Source: an uncultured Mycoplasmatota bacterium
GTDB lineage: Bacteria; Bacillota_I; Bacilli_A; RF39; UBA660
Reading direction: 5' to 3'
Assembly: GCA_946007485.1 (NCBI GenBank)
Contig: CAMGAM010000029.1
Coordinates: 1-12,355 of the forward strand
DNA: 12,355 bases
Position numbers and translations under genes: made by a program. The notes under the pieces are model-generated. The model was given only the letters and a program-made list of their open reading frames with translations. It ran no database searches and was not told where the DNA came from. This document shows positions 1-6,599 of this stretch, in pieces (position 1 is the first letter of the stretch; each line of letters starts with the position of its first letter).

Positions 1-39
1 GGACTAAGTGAGAAAAAGATGAAGAAAAATATAAAATAA
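1..39 (+). CDS. C-terminal tail of an upstream gene (partial)
   Basis: Frame 1 is open from the first base to a TAA at 37-39 and encodes a short lysine-rich tail (GLSEKKMKKNIK). The other two forward frames hit stops within the first nine bases. A strong intrinsic terminator lies about 30 bases downstream, as expected after the last gene of a transcription unit. Only 12 residues are visible, so nothing can be said about function. It could also be non-coding. Confidence 0.4.
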   Translation, partial: GLSEKKMKKNIK

Positions 40-70
40 TTATATTATATAGATAGTGTAATTAGTTATC

Positions 71-96
71 AAGACAGGATTATTTCCTGTTTTTTT
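71..96 (+). terminator. Intrinsic terminator of the upstream unit
   Basis: ACAGGA (74-79) pairs perfectly with TCCTGT (85-90) around a five-base loop. The stem extends outward through one G-T wobble and two A-T pairs. It runs into seven consecutive T (90-96). This is the only textbook Rho-independent terminator in the window. It separates the upstream gene from the unit starting near 150. Confidence 0.85.
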
Positions 97-115
97 CTAA
101 AGATAAATTATTTAG

Positions 116-144
116 TAGACATATTAGTTAAATTTTGATAAAAT
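116..144 (+). promoter_or_regulatory. Sigma-A type promoter for the 168-1737 gene pair
   Basis: A -35 box TAGACA (116-121, 5/6 to consensus) and a -10 box TAAAAT (139-144, 5/6) are separated by exactly 17 bases, just after the terminator. Transcription would begin near 150. That places the possible TTG start at 135 upstream of the transcript and supports the ATG at 168 as the real start. Confidence 0.65.
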
Positions 145-154
145 TATTAAAGAT

Positions 155-160
155 AGGAAG
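155..160 (+). promoter_or_regulatory. Ribosome binding site deciding the start at 168
   Basis: AGGAAG sits seven bases before ATG 168, the normal distance. The earlier in-frame TTG at 135 has no such site and overlaps the promoter. Confidence 0.7.
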
Positions 161-167
161 TGTAGTA

Positions 168-725
168 ATGAAAGATAAAAAGAAAATGTTAATAATTATT
201 ATAAGTATATTATTAGTAATTTTAGGAGGAATTTTAATAATTATTTATAATATTAATAAAAGTAATAAGATTAAGAATGAGAATATGGAGATAATTAGCA
301 GTAGTTATCAAGATTTATCTATAAATGTTTCTGATTATAATGAAATAAGAATGGAATATTTAAATTTATCGAGTGATTTTTTTTATGAAACTTTTACTTT
401 GGATAAAGATAAATATGAAGAGATATTAAATAGGTATAATGAAGTAATTAAAAAGATTGATAACAATATTGCTATGATAGATAAAAGATGTAAGGTTATA
501 TATGAAGATAAGAATATTAATAAGATATGTGATAGTTATCAGGAATTATATGAAAAAATAATTAATTTATATGTATTAGATATTAATAATTATAATAAGA
601 AGATAGATGGTTATAATGATTATAAAAATGATAATATTAATAATTATGAAATGATTCATAATGAATATATTGATTATAATGATGATGGTGTTTATGAAGG
701 AATAGATAGTAATGAAGAAAATTAA
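168..725 (+). CDS. Single-pass membrane-anchored surface protein, unknown function
   Basis: I do not recognise this 185-residue protein. It starts with a lysine-rich segment, then a hydrophobic stretch of about 20 residues rich in Ile/Leu (about residues 7-27). The rest is a charged, Asn/Asp/Tyr/Lys-rich region with no further membrane segment. The topology suggests a cytoplasmic N terminus and an outside C-terminal domain, probably largely helical. There is no lipobox, no LPXTG-type sorting signal and no recognised catalytic motif. The ATG at 168 was chosen over a TTG at 135 because of its AGGAAG site and the position of the promoter. The last 14 bases overlap the next gene, whose start lies inside this reading frame. 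The two are therefore very likely co-transcribed and translationally coupled, which suggests a shared role at the cell surface. Confidence 0.8.
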   Translation: MKDKKKMLIIIISILLVILGGILIIIYNINKSNKIKNENMEIISSSYQDLSINVSDYNEIRMEYLNLSSDFFYETFTLDKDKYEEILNRYNEVIKKIDNNIAMIDKRCKVIYEDKNINKICDSYQELYEKIINLYVLDINNYNKKIDGYNDYKNDNINNYEMIHNEYIDYNDDGVYEGIDSNEEN

Positions 726-1737
726 GAAGAAAAATAAAGGTAAGGCTAAAAAGATAATTATTTCATTAGTTATTTCAATGTTTTTAATAGTAGGATTTTT
801 GTTTTATGGTCCATGGCATGGATTTAGAGATTTTTGGATTACAACTGCTATGACTACGTTATCACATCAATATTTAGCTACTTGGTTATATAGTGATAAG
901 ACAATTAATAAGGTGCTTGAGGGTAATAAAATAATTGAACCAGGAGAAAATAGTGATATTGATATGATCGATATTGTATCTGAAAAAGGAAATGATATAG
1001 TATATAAGGATGAATATGATAAGCAAGTATTAGAACATGAAGAAGGAGAGATTTATAAGTATTTTAAAGTAGAAGGTTATAATTTTGATGCTTATATGGC
1101 AGTAATATATGATCCATCAAAAGTATCAGTAGTACATACGAAATATTTAGGGTATGATGGGCAATATTTGGTCGATATGGCTAAAGAAAATGACGCAGTT
1201 GTAGCAATTAATGGGGGAGGATTTTTAGATCAAGATGGTGAAGGTAGTGGTGGACAACCGGTAGGAATCGTTATTCAAGATGGTAAAATTATTAATGGAA
1301 CTTCTAATAATAGTGGAGTAATTGGATTTACTAATGATAATAAATTATATTTAGGATATATATCTGCTAAAGAAGCAATAAATATGGGAATTAGAGATGC
1401 GGTTGAATTTGGACCTTTTTTAATCGTTAATGGAATAAGTGCTAATATTAAAGGAAATGGCGGATATGGTATTCATCCAAGATCAGCAATTGGTCAAAGA
1501 CAGGATGGTATAGTGTTATTTTTGGTAATTGATGGAAGAAGAGCAGATTCGTTAGGGGCTTCGATGGCTTCAGTCTTAGAAATTATGGAAAAATATGGGG
1601 CATATAATGCTGCTAATTTAGATGGTGGTAATTCTTCAGTATTAGTTATTAATAACAAAATAGTTAATAGGCCAATAGATTGGTATCAAAGAGAACAAAC
1701 AAGAAAGATAGCAACTGGTTTTATTGTAAAGAAATAA
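712..1737 (+). CDS. Membrane-anchored phosphodiester glycosidase family protein (NAGPA/DUF2233)
   Basis: This 341-residue protein has a basic N terminus and one membrane segment at about residues 15-32, followed by an extracellular domain. From about residue 120 it matches the NAGPA/DUF2233 family: an INGGGF motif at 166-171, a HPRSAIGQ motif at 255-262 and a DGGNSS motif at 304-309, followed by a short C-terminal strand. Characterised family members cleave sugar phosphodiester links (mammalian uncovering enzyme). Bacterial members are linked to exopolysaccharide or wall-glycan metabolism. The substrate here is unknown; a teichoic-acid-like or glycan phosphodiester is only a guess. All three conserved motifs are intact, so it is probably active. 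It overlaps the preceding surface protein by 14 bases and uses a purine-rich site (GAAGGAA) about 10 bases upstream. No clear terminator follows. Confidence 0.9.
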   Translation: MKKIKKKNKGKAKKIIISLVISMFLIVGFLFYGPWHGFRDFWITTAMTTLSHQYLATWLYSDKTINKVLEGNKIIEPGENSDIDMIDIVSEKGNDIVYKDEYDKQVLEHEEGEIYKYFKVEGYNFDAYMAVIYDPSKVSVVHTKYLGYDGQYLVDMAKENDAVVAINGGGFLDQDGEGSGGQPVGIVIQDGKIINGTSNNSGVIGFTNDNKLYLGYISAKEAINMGIRDAVEFGPFLIVNGISANIKGNGGYGIHPRSAIGQRQDGIVLFLVIDGRRADSLGASMASVLEIMEKYGAYNAANLDGGNSSVLVINNKIVNRPIDWYQREQTRKIATGFIVKK

Positions 1738-1768
1738 TTAAATATTTATAATGATGTAAATTTAGATA

Positions 1769-1797
1769 TAGACATAAATTTTTTAATTTGTTATAAT
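1769..1797 (+). promoter_or_regulatory. Promoter of the FGE-like surface protein gene
   Basis: TAGACA (1769-1774, 5/6) and a perfect TATAAT (1792-1797) are spaced by 17 bases in the gap before the gene at 1844. The -35 hexamer is identical to that of the promoter at 116. It gives a leader of about 40 bases. Confidence 0.75.
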
Positions 1798-1830
1798 TGT
1801 TTTAGAATATAAAATATATTTAATTATTCA

Positions 1831-1836
1831 AAGAGG
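1831..1836 (+). promoter_or_regulatory. Ribosome binding site deciding the start at 1844
   Basis: AAGAGG ends one base before an ATG at 1838, which is too close to use. It lies seven bases before the in-frame ATG at 1844, so 1844 is the likely start. Confidence 0.7.
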
Positions 1837-1843
1837 CATGATT

Positions 1844-3943
1844 ATGAGTAAAAAAAAGAAAATCATCTTATTTATTTTAGTATTTATAGTGATTTTAGGA
1901 TTAATTGGTGGGACTTATGCTTATTTGAGTTGGGCTACTAGTGAAGAACAGAAAACACAGGTAACATTTACAACTACAGAAGGATTTTCATGTAGTGCTG
2001 ATATGGGTGGAGCAATAAAGTCTGGGGATGCTAGAATTATCCCGACAACAGTATCAGAAACTACTAGGGGAAATTATATTAAAAGAGAATTAGTGGTAAA
2101 TCCAACAATTTCAGTAAGTAATAAAACTATCTATATGGATTTATGGCTAGATATTAATAGCCTTGGTACTGGATTATCTAATAGTGTTAATTTTAAATAT
2201 GCACTAACAACAAGTAATACTAGTCCAACAACAGGAGTAGTAAGTTCTGGTAATTTTAATGGAAAGATAACTGGTGATAAAGTTAATTTACTTACTTCAA
2301 AAGATTATAATGCTACAACTACAGATACATATTATTTATGGATATGGTTAGATGCAGAAGAGACAAGTAGTGAAACGATGAATCAATCATTTAGTTTATC
2401 ACTAAATGGTAGTTGTATGGATTATCCACAAGCAAGTAAACCAGATATTAAAGATGGTATGATACCGGTAGTAATATCTAGTAATGGAGTAACTTCAACA
2501 GTATCTGAAGACGATGCTTCTTGGTATAATTATAATAATCAAGAATGGGCTAATATGGTACTTGTTAGTGATAGTTCTAGAAGTACTTATCAAAATACAT
2601 CTGGAGTAGTAGTATCAGAAGATGACATTTTAGCTTATTATGTCTGGATACCTAGGTATAAATACCGAATACCAGAAGTTAAATGTAGTACATTAACTAA
2701 TCCAACATATGAGGAAAATCCAGAATGTTATGGTCTACCTTATTTAATGTCTGATAGTGATAAGGCATTACTTATTAATTGGTGGCATGCTTATGCCCAG
2801 AATAATGGACTTACTAGTTATACATTAGAAGAAGCAACGACAGATGTAAATAATGCTCTTCAAACAGGTACTTTTTCAAATGCTAGTCTTGGAATTGAAG
2901 TGCCTACTTCTCAATTTATTAGCGTATATAATCAAAGTAATTCAGATAATCAGATAACATATACGATGGAATTTTCTTCTTCAAATAATTATACAGTCCC
3001 AATAGAAATTGATATTATATATGAAGATAAATCAGCGACTAAAACTTTAGGAGATGCAGTTAATACTTATTACACGCATCCTGCCTTTACATTTGGTGAT
3101 GTGGAAGTAAATGGTATTTGGGTAGGAAAGTTTGAAACAGGTGGAACGGCCGCGGCTCCGTTAATAAAACCAAATATCAGTTCTCTTAGAAGTCAAAAAG
3201 TATCTGAAGAATTTACGACTGCTCAAATATTTGGGACAAGTACATATGGAATGACTAGTAATGTCGATGCACATATGATAAAGAATAGTGAATGGGGAGC
3301 AGTAGCATATTTATCTCATAGTAGGTATGGGGTAAATAGAGAAGTATATATTAATAATTCATCTGGATATTATACCGGAAGAAGTGGTGGAAATGTTGGT
3401 GGAAGTACCGCCATTAATACCGTATATACCAGTCAAACATCAACGGAAACATCCAATACCTATGGTTTTTATACATGGGATGGCTATTTACTAGAATATA
3501 ATACAAATACAAAGAGTAGTACACATGATATAAGTAAAGTAGCCAGTACGACAGGTAATATTACTGGAGTCTATGATATGTCAGGTGGTGCATATGAATA
3601 TGTTATGGGATATTATAGTCCAGCAAGTAGTACTTGGGGAGCGACGTCAAATGGCAATTCTGCAGGCTTTGCGAGTCAACCTAACAGTAAATATTATGAT
3701 GATTATACGACAACTAGTTCACTTACGGCATGTAATGGTGGAATATGTTATGGACATGGCTTATCCGAAGTAAGTAATTGGTATGGTGACTATGCCCGCT
3801 TTGTCAATGACAGTACTCCGTGGTTCGAACGTGGCGGCTTCTGCAGCGGTGGTTCCGGTGCGGGTGCGTTCTTCTTCGGCAGCTTCCAAGGTAATATCAG
3901 CGGCTATGATGCCACCCGCTCGGTTATGACCGCTAGTTCTTAA
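1844..3943 (+). CDS. Surface protein with SipW/TasA-like N terminus and C-terminal FGE/C-type-lectin-like fold; candidate DGR target
   Basis: This is a 699-residue exported protein. Residues 1-6 are basic and 7-22 hydrophobic. A GGTYAY motif (22-27) follows, like SipW-dependent signal peptides of TasA/CalY-type proteins. The region to about 200 is Ser/Thr/Asn-rich and strand-like. A YVWIPRYKYR motif (266-275) opens a section common in gut Firmicutes surface proteins. From about 426 (WVGKFE) the protein resembles the FGE-sulfatase fold, with NSEWGAVAYL at 481-490, VYDMSGGAYEYV at 576-587, PWFERGG at 659-665 and a final TRSV at 691-694. FGE enzymes oxidise a cysteine, but this fold is also the display scaffold of DGR-diversified proteins such as TvpA of Treponema. 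I see no reason to call it an enzyme; a binding or adhesion role is more likely. The 3' end has a composition unlike the rest (see the separate entry). It is monocistronic, with its own promoter. Confidence 0.85.
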   Translation: MSKKKKIILFILVFIVILGLIGGTYAYLSWATSEEQKTQVTFTTTEGFSCSADMGGAIKSGDARIIPTTVSETTRGNYIKRELVVNPTISVSNKTIYMDLWLDINSLGTGLSNSVNFKYALTTSNTSPTTGVVSSGNFNGKITGDKVNLLTSKDYNATTTDTYYLWIWLDAEETSSETMNQSFSLSLNGSCMDYPQASKPDIKDGMIPVVISSNGVTSTVSEDDASWYNYNNQEWANMVLVSDSSRSTYQNTSGVVVSEDDILAYYVWIPRYKYRIPEVKCSTLTNPTYEENPECYGLPYLMSDSDKALLINWWHAYAQNNGLTSYTLEEATTDVNNALQTGTFSNASLGIEVPTSQFISVYNQSNSDNQITYTMEFSSSNNYTVPIEIDIIYEDKSATKTLGDAVNTYYTHPAFTFGDVEVNGIWVGKFETGGTAAAPLIKPNISSLRSQKVSEEFTTAQIFGTSTYGMTSNVDAHMIKNSEWGAVAYLSHSRYGVNREVYINNSSGYYTGRSGGNVGGSTAINTVYTSQTSTETSNTYGFYTWDGYLLEYNTNTKSSTHDISKVASTTGNITGVYDMSGGAYEYVMGYYSPASSTWGATSNGNSAGFASQPNSKYYDDYTTTSSLTACNGGICYGHGLSEVSNWYGDYARFVNDSTPWFERGGFCSGGSGAGAFFFGSFQGNISGYDATRSVMTASS
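3782..3943 (+). other. Candidate DGR variable region (GC-rich, adenine-poor 3' end)
   Basis: By hand count, bases 3782-3940 are 56% G+C, about twice the level of the rest of the window. In 3833-3886 only 2 of 54 bases are A, in a genome where A is the commonest base. Codons become TTC, GGC, AGC, TGC, GCG, whereas the rest of the gene prefers TTT, GGA/GGT and AGT. The altered stretch falls exactly on the last loops of the C-type-lectin-like fold. It lies between the conserved RGG (residues 663-665) and TRSV (691-694), where DGR variable residues sit. Residues 666-671, 677-682 and 685-689 look like NNY codons that could derive from AAY codons of a template. No template repeat or reverse transcriptase is visible in the window. 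Alternatives are gene conversion from a GC-richer paralogue or recent horizontal replacement of the gene end. Confidence 0.6.
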
Positions 3944-4036
3944 TGATGCAGAACGTCACAAGTTGCTCTTTTAAAGGAAAGAAAAGGTGGTGTGGAAAAA
4001 ATAACTGGTTATATGTGGTATTTCGTAGAAGGTTGT

Positions 4037-4068
4037 GCCTGTTTTGCCTCTTTTTTTGCAAAACAGGC
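4037..4068. repeat. Perfect 11-bp inverted repeat (hairpin) downstream of the candidate VR
   Basis: GCCTGTTTTGC (4037-4047) and GCAAAACAGGC (4058-4068) are exact reverse complements around a 10-base loop, CTCTTTTTTT. The T-run lies inside the loop and the stem is followed by TATAAATTG. It is therefore not a classical intrinsic terminator on either strand, although it may still end or stabilise the surface-protein mRNA. Hairpins or cruciforms downstream of the VR are known to help target recognition in DGRs. This one lies 93 bases after the stop codon, further than in the Bordetella phage system. Confidence 0.75.
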
Positions 4069-4101
4069 TATAAATTGTAAAATAGAAAGTTATAAATATT
4101 T
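4069..4101 (+). repeat. 33-bp direct repeat, copy 1
   Basis: The copy begins immediately after the inverted repeat. It matches 4165-4197 at 32 of 33 positions (T versus C at the single difference), with starts 96 bases apart. It is AT-rich but too long for a chance match at this identity. Confidence 0.8.
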
Positions 4102-4164
4102 GGAATATATATTGGATATAATAGTTAGTTGATAAGTATTTGAAGCGGAGCTAATGATATAGAA

Positions 4165-4197
4165 TATAAATTGTAAAATAGAAAGTCATAAATATTT
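4165..4197 (+). repeat. 33-bp direct repeat, copy 2
   Basis: This is the second copy of the repeat at 4069-4101. Its 3' part also forms the left arm of the hairpin at 4186-4218. Sequences on the outer sides of the two copies are unrelated, so this is not simply a long tandem duplication. Confidence 0.8.
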
Positions 4198-4223
4198 ATT
4201 GATAATGAGTATTTATGATTTTT
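4186..4223 (+). terminator. Weak intrinsic terminator-like hairpin
   Basis: TCATAAATA (4186-4194) pairs with TATTTATGA (4210-4218) around a 15-base loop and is followed by TTTTT (4219-4223). The stem is almost all A-T, so termination would be weak. It could end the transcript of the surface-protein gene before the replication-operon promoter. Confidence 0.45.
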
Positions 4224-4261
4224 AATTAGCGAAATATACAAACAGATGTATGAATTATAAC

Positions 4262-4290
4262 TTGACAAATGATAATTATAGTGGTATGAT
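4262..4290 (+). promoter_or_regulatory. Upstream promoter of the replication operon
   Basis: A perfect TTGACA (4262-4267) is followed after 17 bases by TATGAT (4285-4290, 5/6). It would give a leader of about 80 bases before the gene at 4380. Confidence 0.7.
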
Positions 4291-4331
4291 TATAATGCTT
4301 TGGGAATTTATTAAGAAATTTATTTTTGATA

Positions 4332-4360
4332 TAGATTTTATTACCAATAAATGATATAAT
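4332..4360 (+). promoter_or_regulatory. Second, extended -10 promoter of the replication operon
   Basis: A perfect TATAAT (4355-4360) is preceded by TGA, giving an extended -10 element (TGATATAAT). The matching -35 position holds only a weak TAGATT (4332-4337) at 17-base spacing. Transcription would start about 10 bases before the ribosome binding site. Confidence 0.5.
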
Positions 4361-4369
4361 TTAGATATG

Positions 4370-4375
4370 GGTGAT
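4370..4375 (+). promoter_or_regulatory. Ribosome binding site deciding the start at 4380
   Basis: GGTGAT (4370-4375) is an exact match to the core of the anti-Shine-Dalgarno complement. It overlaps the alternative starts GTG 4371 and ATG 4374 and sits four bases before ATG 4380, which is therefore preferred. Confidence 0.6.
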
Positions 4376-4379
4376 GATT

Positions 4380-5663
4380 ATGGATATAACACTATTACCA
4401 GCGGATAATTATATAGTTGTTAATAAGAGTGTCATTACGACAATGGATATGGATGTTCTTAATATGTTATATTTACCGATAATTGGACCAATGGCAGTAT
4501 CTTTATATAATATTCTTTATAATGATTTAAAGAGAAATAATACAGTAAGTGAAAATTTAAGTCATGCACATCTTTTAGCTAATTTACATATTTCTAGTAA
4601 AGAGTTTGTTGAAGTGAGAAGTGTGTTAGAGGGAATTGGATTGATTAAGAGTTATATAAAGACGGATAGTGTTAATAATTATATATATGAAATATATTCA
4701 CCTATATCTAGTCATGAGTTTTTCTCTCATCCAATATTTAATATAGTTCTTTATAATAATGTTGGAAAAACTGAGTATGAGAGATTAATTAATTATTTTA
4801 AGATGCCTAAGATAAATAAAGATGGATATGTGGAAATTACAAAGAAGTTTAATCAGGTATTTGAGAGTGTTCCTTGTACATCTTTTGATATATATAAAGA
4901 TAATATTAGAAAATATAATAAACAGAGATTAAATATTGATAGTAATTTTGATATGAATTTCTTGATAGAAAGTATGCCTAAACAAATTGATAGAAAGATA
5001 TTTACGAAGGATTTACAAGAGTTAATTATATCTTTAGCATATTTATATGATATTGATGCAGCTAAGATGGGAAATATTATTAAATCTTGTATTAATGAAC
5101 GAGGAACTGTTAATCGTGATGAACTTAGAAAAGTAGCAAGAGATCATTATCAATTTGATCATAGTGGTTTACTTCCAACGGTAATTGAGCAGACACAACC
5201 GGAGTATTTAAGAAAACCAATTGGTGATAATTCAAATATTGCAAAGATGATATATACTTTTGAGACGGTTAGTCCATATGATTTTTTGAGAAGTAAATGT
5301 GGAGATGCTGAACCAGTTAAGAGAGATATAAAACTTTTGGAAGATTTAATTATCGATTATAAGTTAAAACCGGGTGTGGTTAATGTACTTATTGATTATG
5401 TGCTAAAGACTAATGATAATAAACTTACTAAATCTTTGGTTGAAACAATTGCTGGACAATGGTCAAGAAAGAATATTGAGACTGTTGAAGATGCAATGGA
5501 AATTGCTAGAAAGAATCATCAAAAGAGTGTTAATAGTAAGAATAATAAGAAAATAATTAAAGATAAGAATGTACCGGTATGGTTTGATAAAGATATTGAA
5601 ACTGAGAGGGCATCAGATGATGAGAGAATGGCAATTGAAGAGATGCTTAAGGAGTATAGATAA
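4380..5663 (+). CDS. dnaB: DnaB/DnaD-family replication initiation protein (helicase loading)
   Basis: This 427-residue protein belongs to the Firmicute DnaB family (the Bacillus initiation protein, not the helicase). The N-terminal part (about 1-130) looks like the winged-helix domain, with a conserved opening of the type 'LLPADNYIVVNKS'. The C-terminal DnaB_2/DnaD-like helical domain spans about 289-375. It runs from KMIYTFETVSPYDFL through helices rich in Leu/Ile to an AGQWSRKNI motif (358-366), which matches the family's usual W-containing end. A lysine-rich tail follows. In Bacillus, DnaB works with DnaD and DnaI at the membrane to load the replicative helicase onto origin or restart sites. 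The next gene, one base after the stop, is the DnaI-type loader, which confirms the assignment. The gene is preceded by two candidate promoters. Confidence 0.87.
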   Translation: MDITLLPADNYIVVNKSVITTMDMDVLNMLYLPIIGPMAVSLYNILYNDLKRNNTVSENLSHAHLLANLHISSKEFVEVRSVLEGIGLIKSYIKTDSVNNYIYEIYSPISSHEFFSHPIFNIVLYNNVGKTEYERLINYFKMPKINKDGYVEITKKFNQVFESVPCTSFDIYKDNIRKYNKQRLNIDSNFDMNFLIESMPKQIDRKIFTKDLQELIISLAYLYDIDAAKMGNIIKSCINERGTVNRDELRKVARDHYQFDHSGLLPTVIEQTQPEYLRKPIGDNSNIAKMIYTFETVSPYDFLRSKCGDAEPVKRDIKLLEDLIIDYKLKPGVVNVLIDYVLKTNDNKLTKSLVETIAGQWSRKNIETVEDAMEIARKNHQKSVNSKNNKKIIKDKNVPVWFDKDIETERASDDERMAIEEMLKEYR

Positions 5664-5664
5664 T

Positions 5665-6591
5665 ATGGAAAGTATGAAAGAGGTTATTAAAAATTCTAAA
5701 TATGGAAAATCTAATTATAAGTTAGAGAGTGATTATCAAAAAGATTATGATAATGATATGACTTTTAGGAAGATTTGTAATAAGTTAGATATGCCTACAG
5801 AAGTACTTATGAAATATACGACAAAGATTGAGAAAAGTGCCTGTGAGCTTAGAAATTGTCAAGGTTGTAAAAATATTTTAGAATGTAAGAATGAAGTATC
5901 TGGATATGTATATTATCCGGAAGCTAATATGGATTTGGTAGAATTTTCTTATGTACCTTGTAAATATAAAAAGGAATTAGATAAGAAGAATAGTTATTTG
6001 GATAATATATATTATTTTAATATTAATAGGGATATTAAAAATGCATCGATGAAAGATATTGATACGACTGATAAGAATCGTTTTGAAATAATTAAATGGA
6101 TTAATGATTATTTAAAAAGTTTTAAGAAGGGGGAATATCATAAGGGATTATATTTATCTGGGAATTTTGGATGTGGAAAGACTTATTTGTTATCAGCTAT
6201 GTTAAATGAAATAGCTAAAAATGGGAAAATGGTAGCAATTATTTACTATCCAGAATTTTTAAGAAGTTTAAAGGAATCTTTTTATGATGGTGATGAGTAT
6301 AAACATAAGTTTAGTTTAATTAAAAAGATAGATTATTTACTTTTGGATGATATTGGCGCTGATGGTGTTACGGAATGGTCTCGAGATGAAGTTTTAGGAA
6401 CAATATTGCAGTACCGAATGGAAGAAAAATTACCAACCTTCTTTACTTCTAATTTGACGATTGAAGAGTTAGAAGAACATTTAGCAGTTAGTAATAAAGA
6501 TATCGATAGAGTAAAAGCAAGAAGAATTATTGAGAGAATTAAACAATTAAGTGAATGTAAAATAATGATTAGTGAGAATAAAAGAAAGTGA
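5665..6591 (+). CDS. dnaI: Primosomal protein DnaI, AAA+ helicase loader
   Basis: This 308-residue protein has the DnaI layout. The N-terminal part carries a cysteine cluster (C60, C65, C68, C74 and C99), as in the zinc-binding, helicase-contacting domain of Bacillus DnaI. The C-terminal part is an AAA+ ATPase. The Walker A motif is GNFGCGKT at 166-173 and the Walker B motif is LLLDDIGA at 225-232. A sensor-1-like TSN and a basic VKARRIIERI stretch near the end probably hold the arginine finger. The protein loads the hexameric replicative helicase with DnaB/DnaD. The ATG at 5665 was chosen because it follows an AAGGAG site (5649-5654); the open frame extends further upstream, but only inside the dnaB gene. 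It is one base downstream of the dnaB stop, so the two are co-transcribed. Confidence 0.92.
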   Translation: MESMKEVIKNSKYGKSNYKLESDYQKDYDNDMTFRKICNKLDMPTEVLMKYTTKIEKSACELRNCQGCKNILECKNEVSGYVYYPEANMDLVEFSYVPCKYKKELDKKNSYLDNIYYFNINRDIKNASMKDIDTTDKNRFEIIKWINDYLKSFKKGEYHKGLYLSGNFGCGKTYLLSAMLNEIAKNGKMVAIIYYPEFLRSLKESFYDGDEYKHKFSLIKKIDYLLLDDIGADGVTEWSRDEVLGTILQYRMEEKLPTFFTSNLTIEELEEHLAVSNKDIDRVKARRIIERIKQLSECKIMISENKRK

Positions 6592-6599
6592 GGGTTATT

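Larger units (their letters stand above)
3944..4379. other. 436-base stretch without a confident gene
   Basis: The first ~125 bases (3944-4068) keep a raised G+C of about 38% by hand count and end precisely at a perfect inverted repeat. Sequence after 4069 returns to the usual AT-rich background. It holds a 33-bp direct repeat pair, a terminator-like hairpin and two promoters for the replication operon. Two overlapping reading frames of 45-46 codons (3943-4080 and 3992-4132) are open, but neither is recognised. Confidence 0.6.

Noticed and set aside
135..167. TTG start giving 11 more residues to the first gene
   Set aside because: It overlaps the -10 region of the promoter and lacks a Shine-Dalgarno site; ATG 168 has both a site and a suitable position.
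3142..3160. GC-rich patch inside the surface-protein gene
   Set aside because: It encodes a GTAAAPLIKPN-type motif typical of this protein group; it is short and shows no repeat or A-depletion comparable to the 3' end.
3573..3773. Open frame of 66 codons inside the surface-protein gene
   Set aside because: It is wholly within the well-supported 1844-3943 gene in another frame, with no ribosome binding site of its own and low-complexity content.
3944..4379. DGR reverse transcriptase, Avd-like gene or template repeat next to the candidate VR
   Set aside because: No adenine-rich near-copy of the VR and no polymerase motif was found here or elsewhere in the window, so any DGR machinery must be remote.
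5569..5664. Longer N terminus for DnaI
   Set aside because: It would lie entirely inside the 3' end of dnaB. The ATG at 5665 has an AAGGAG site and gives the expected protein length.
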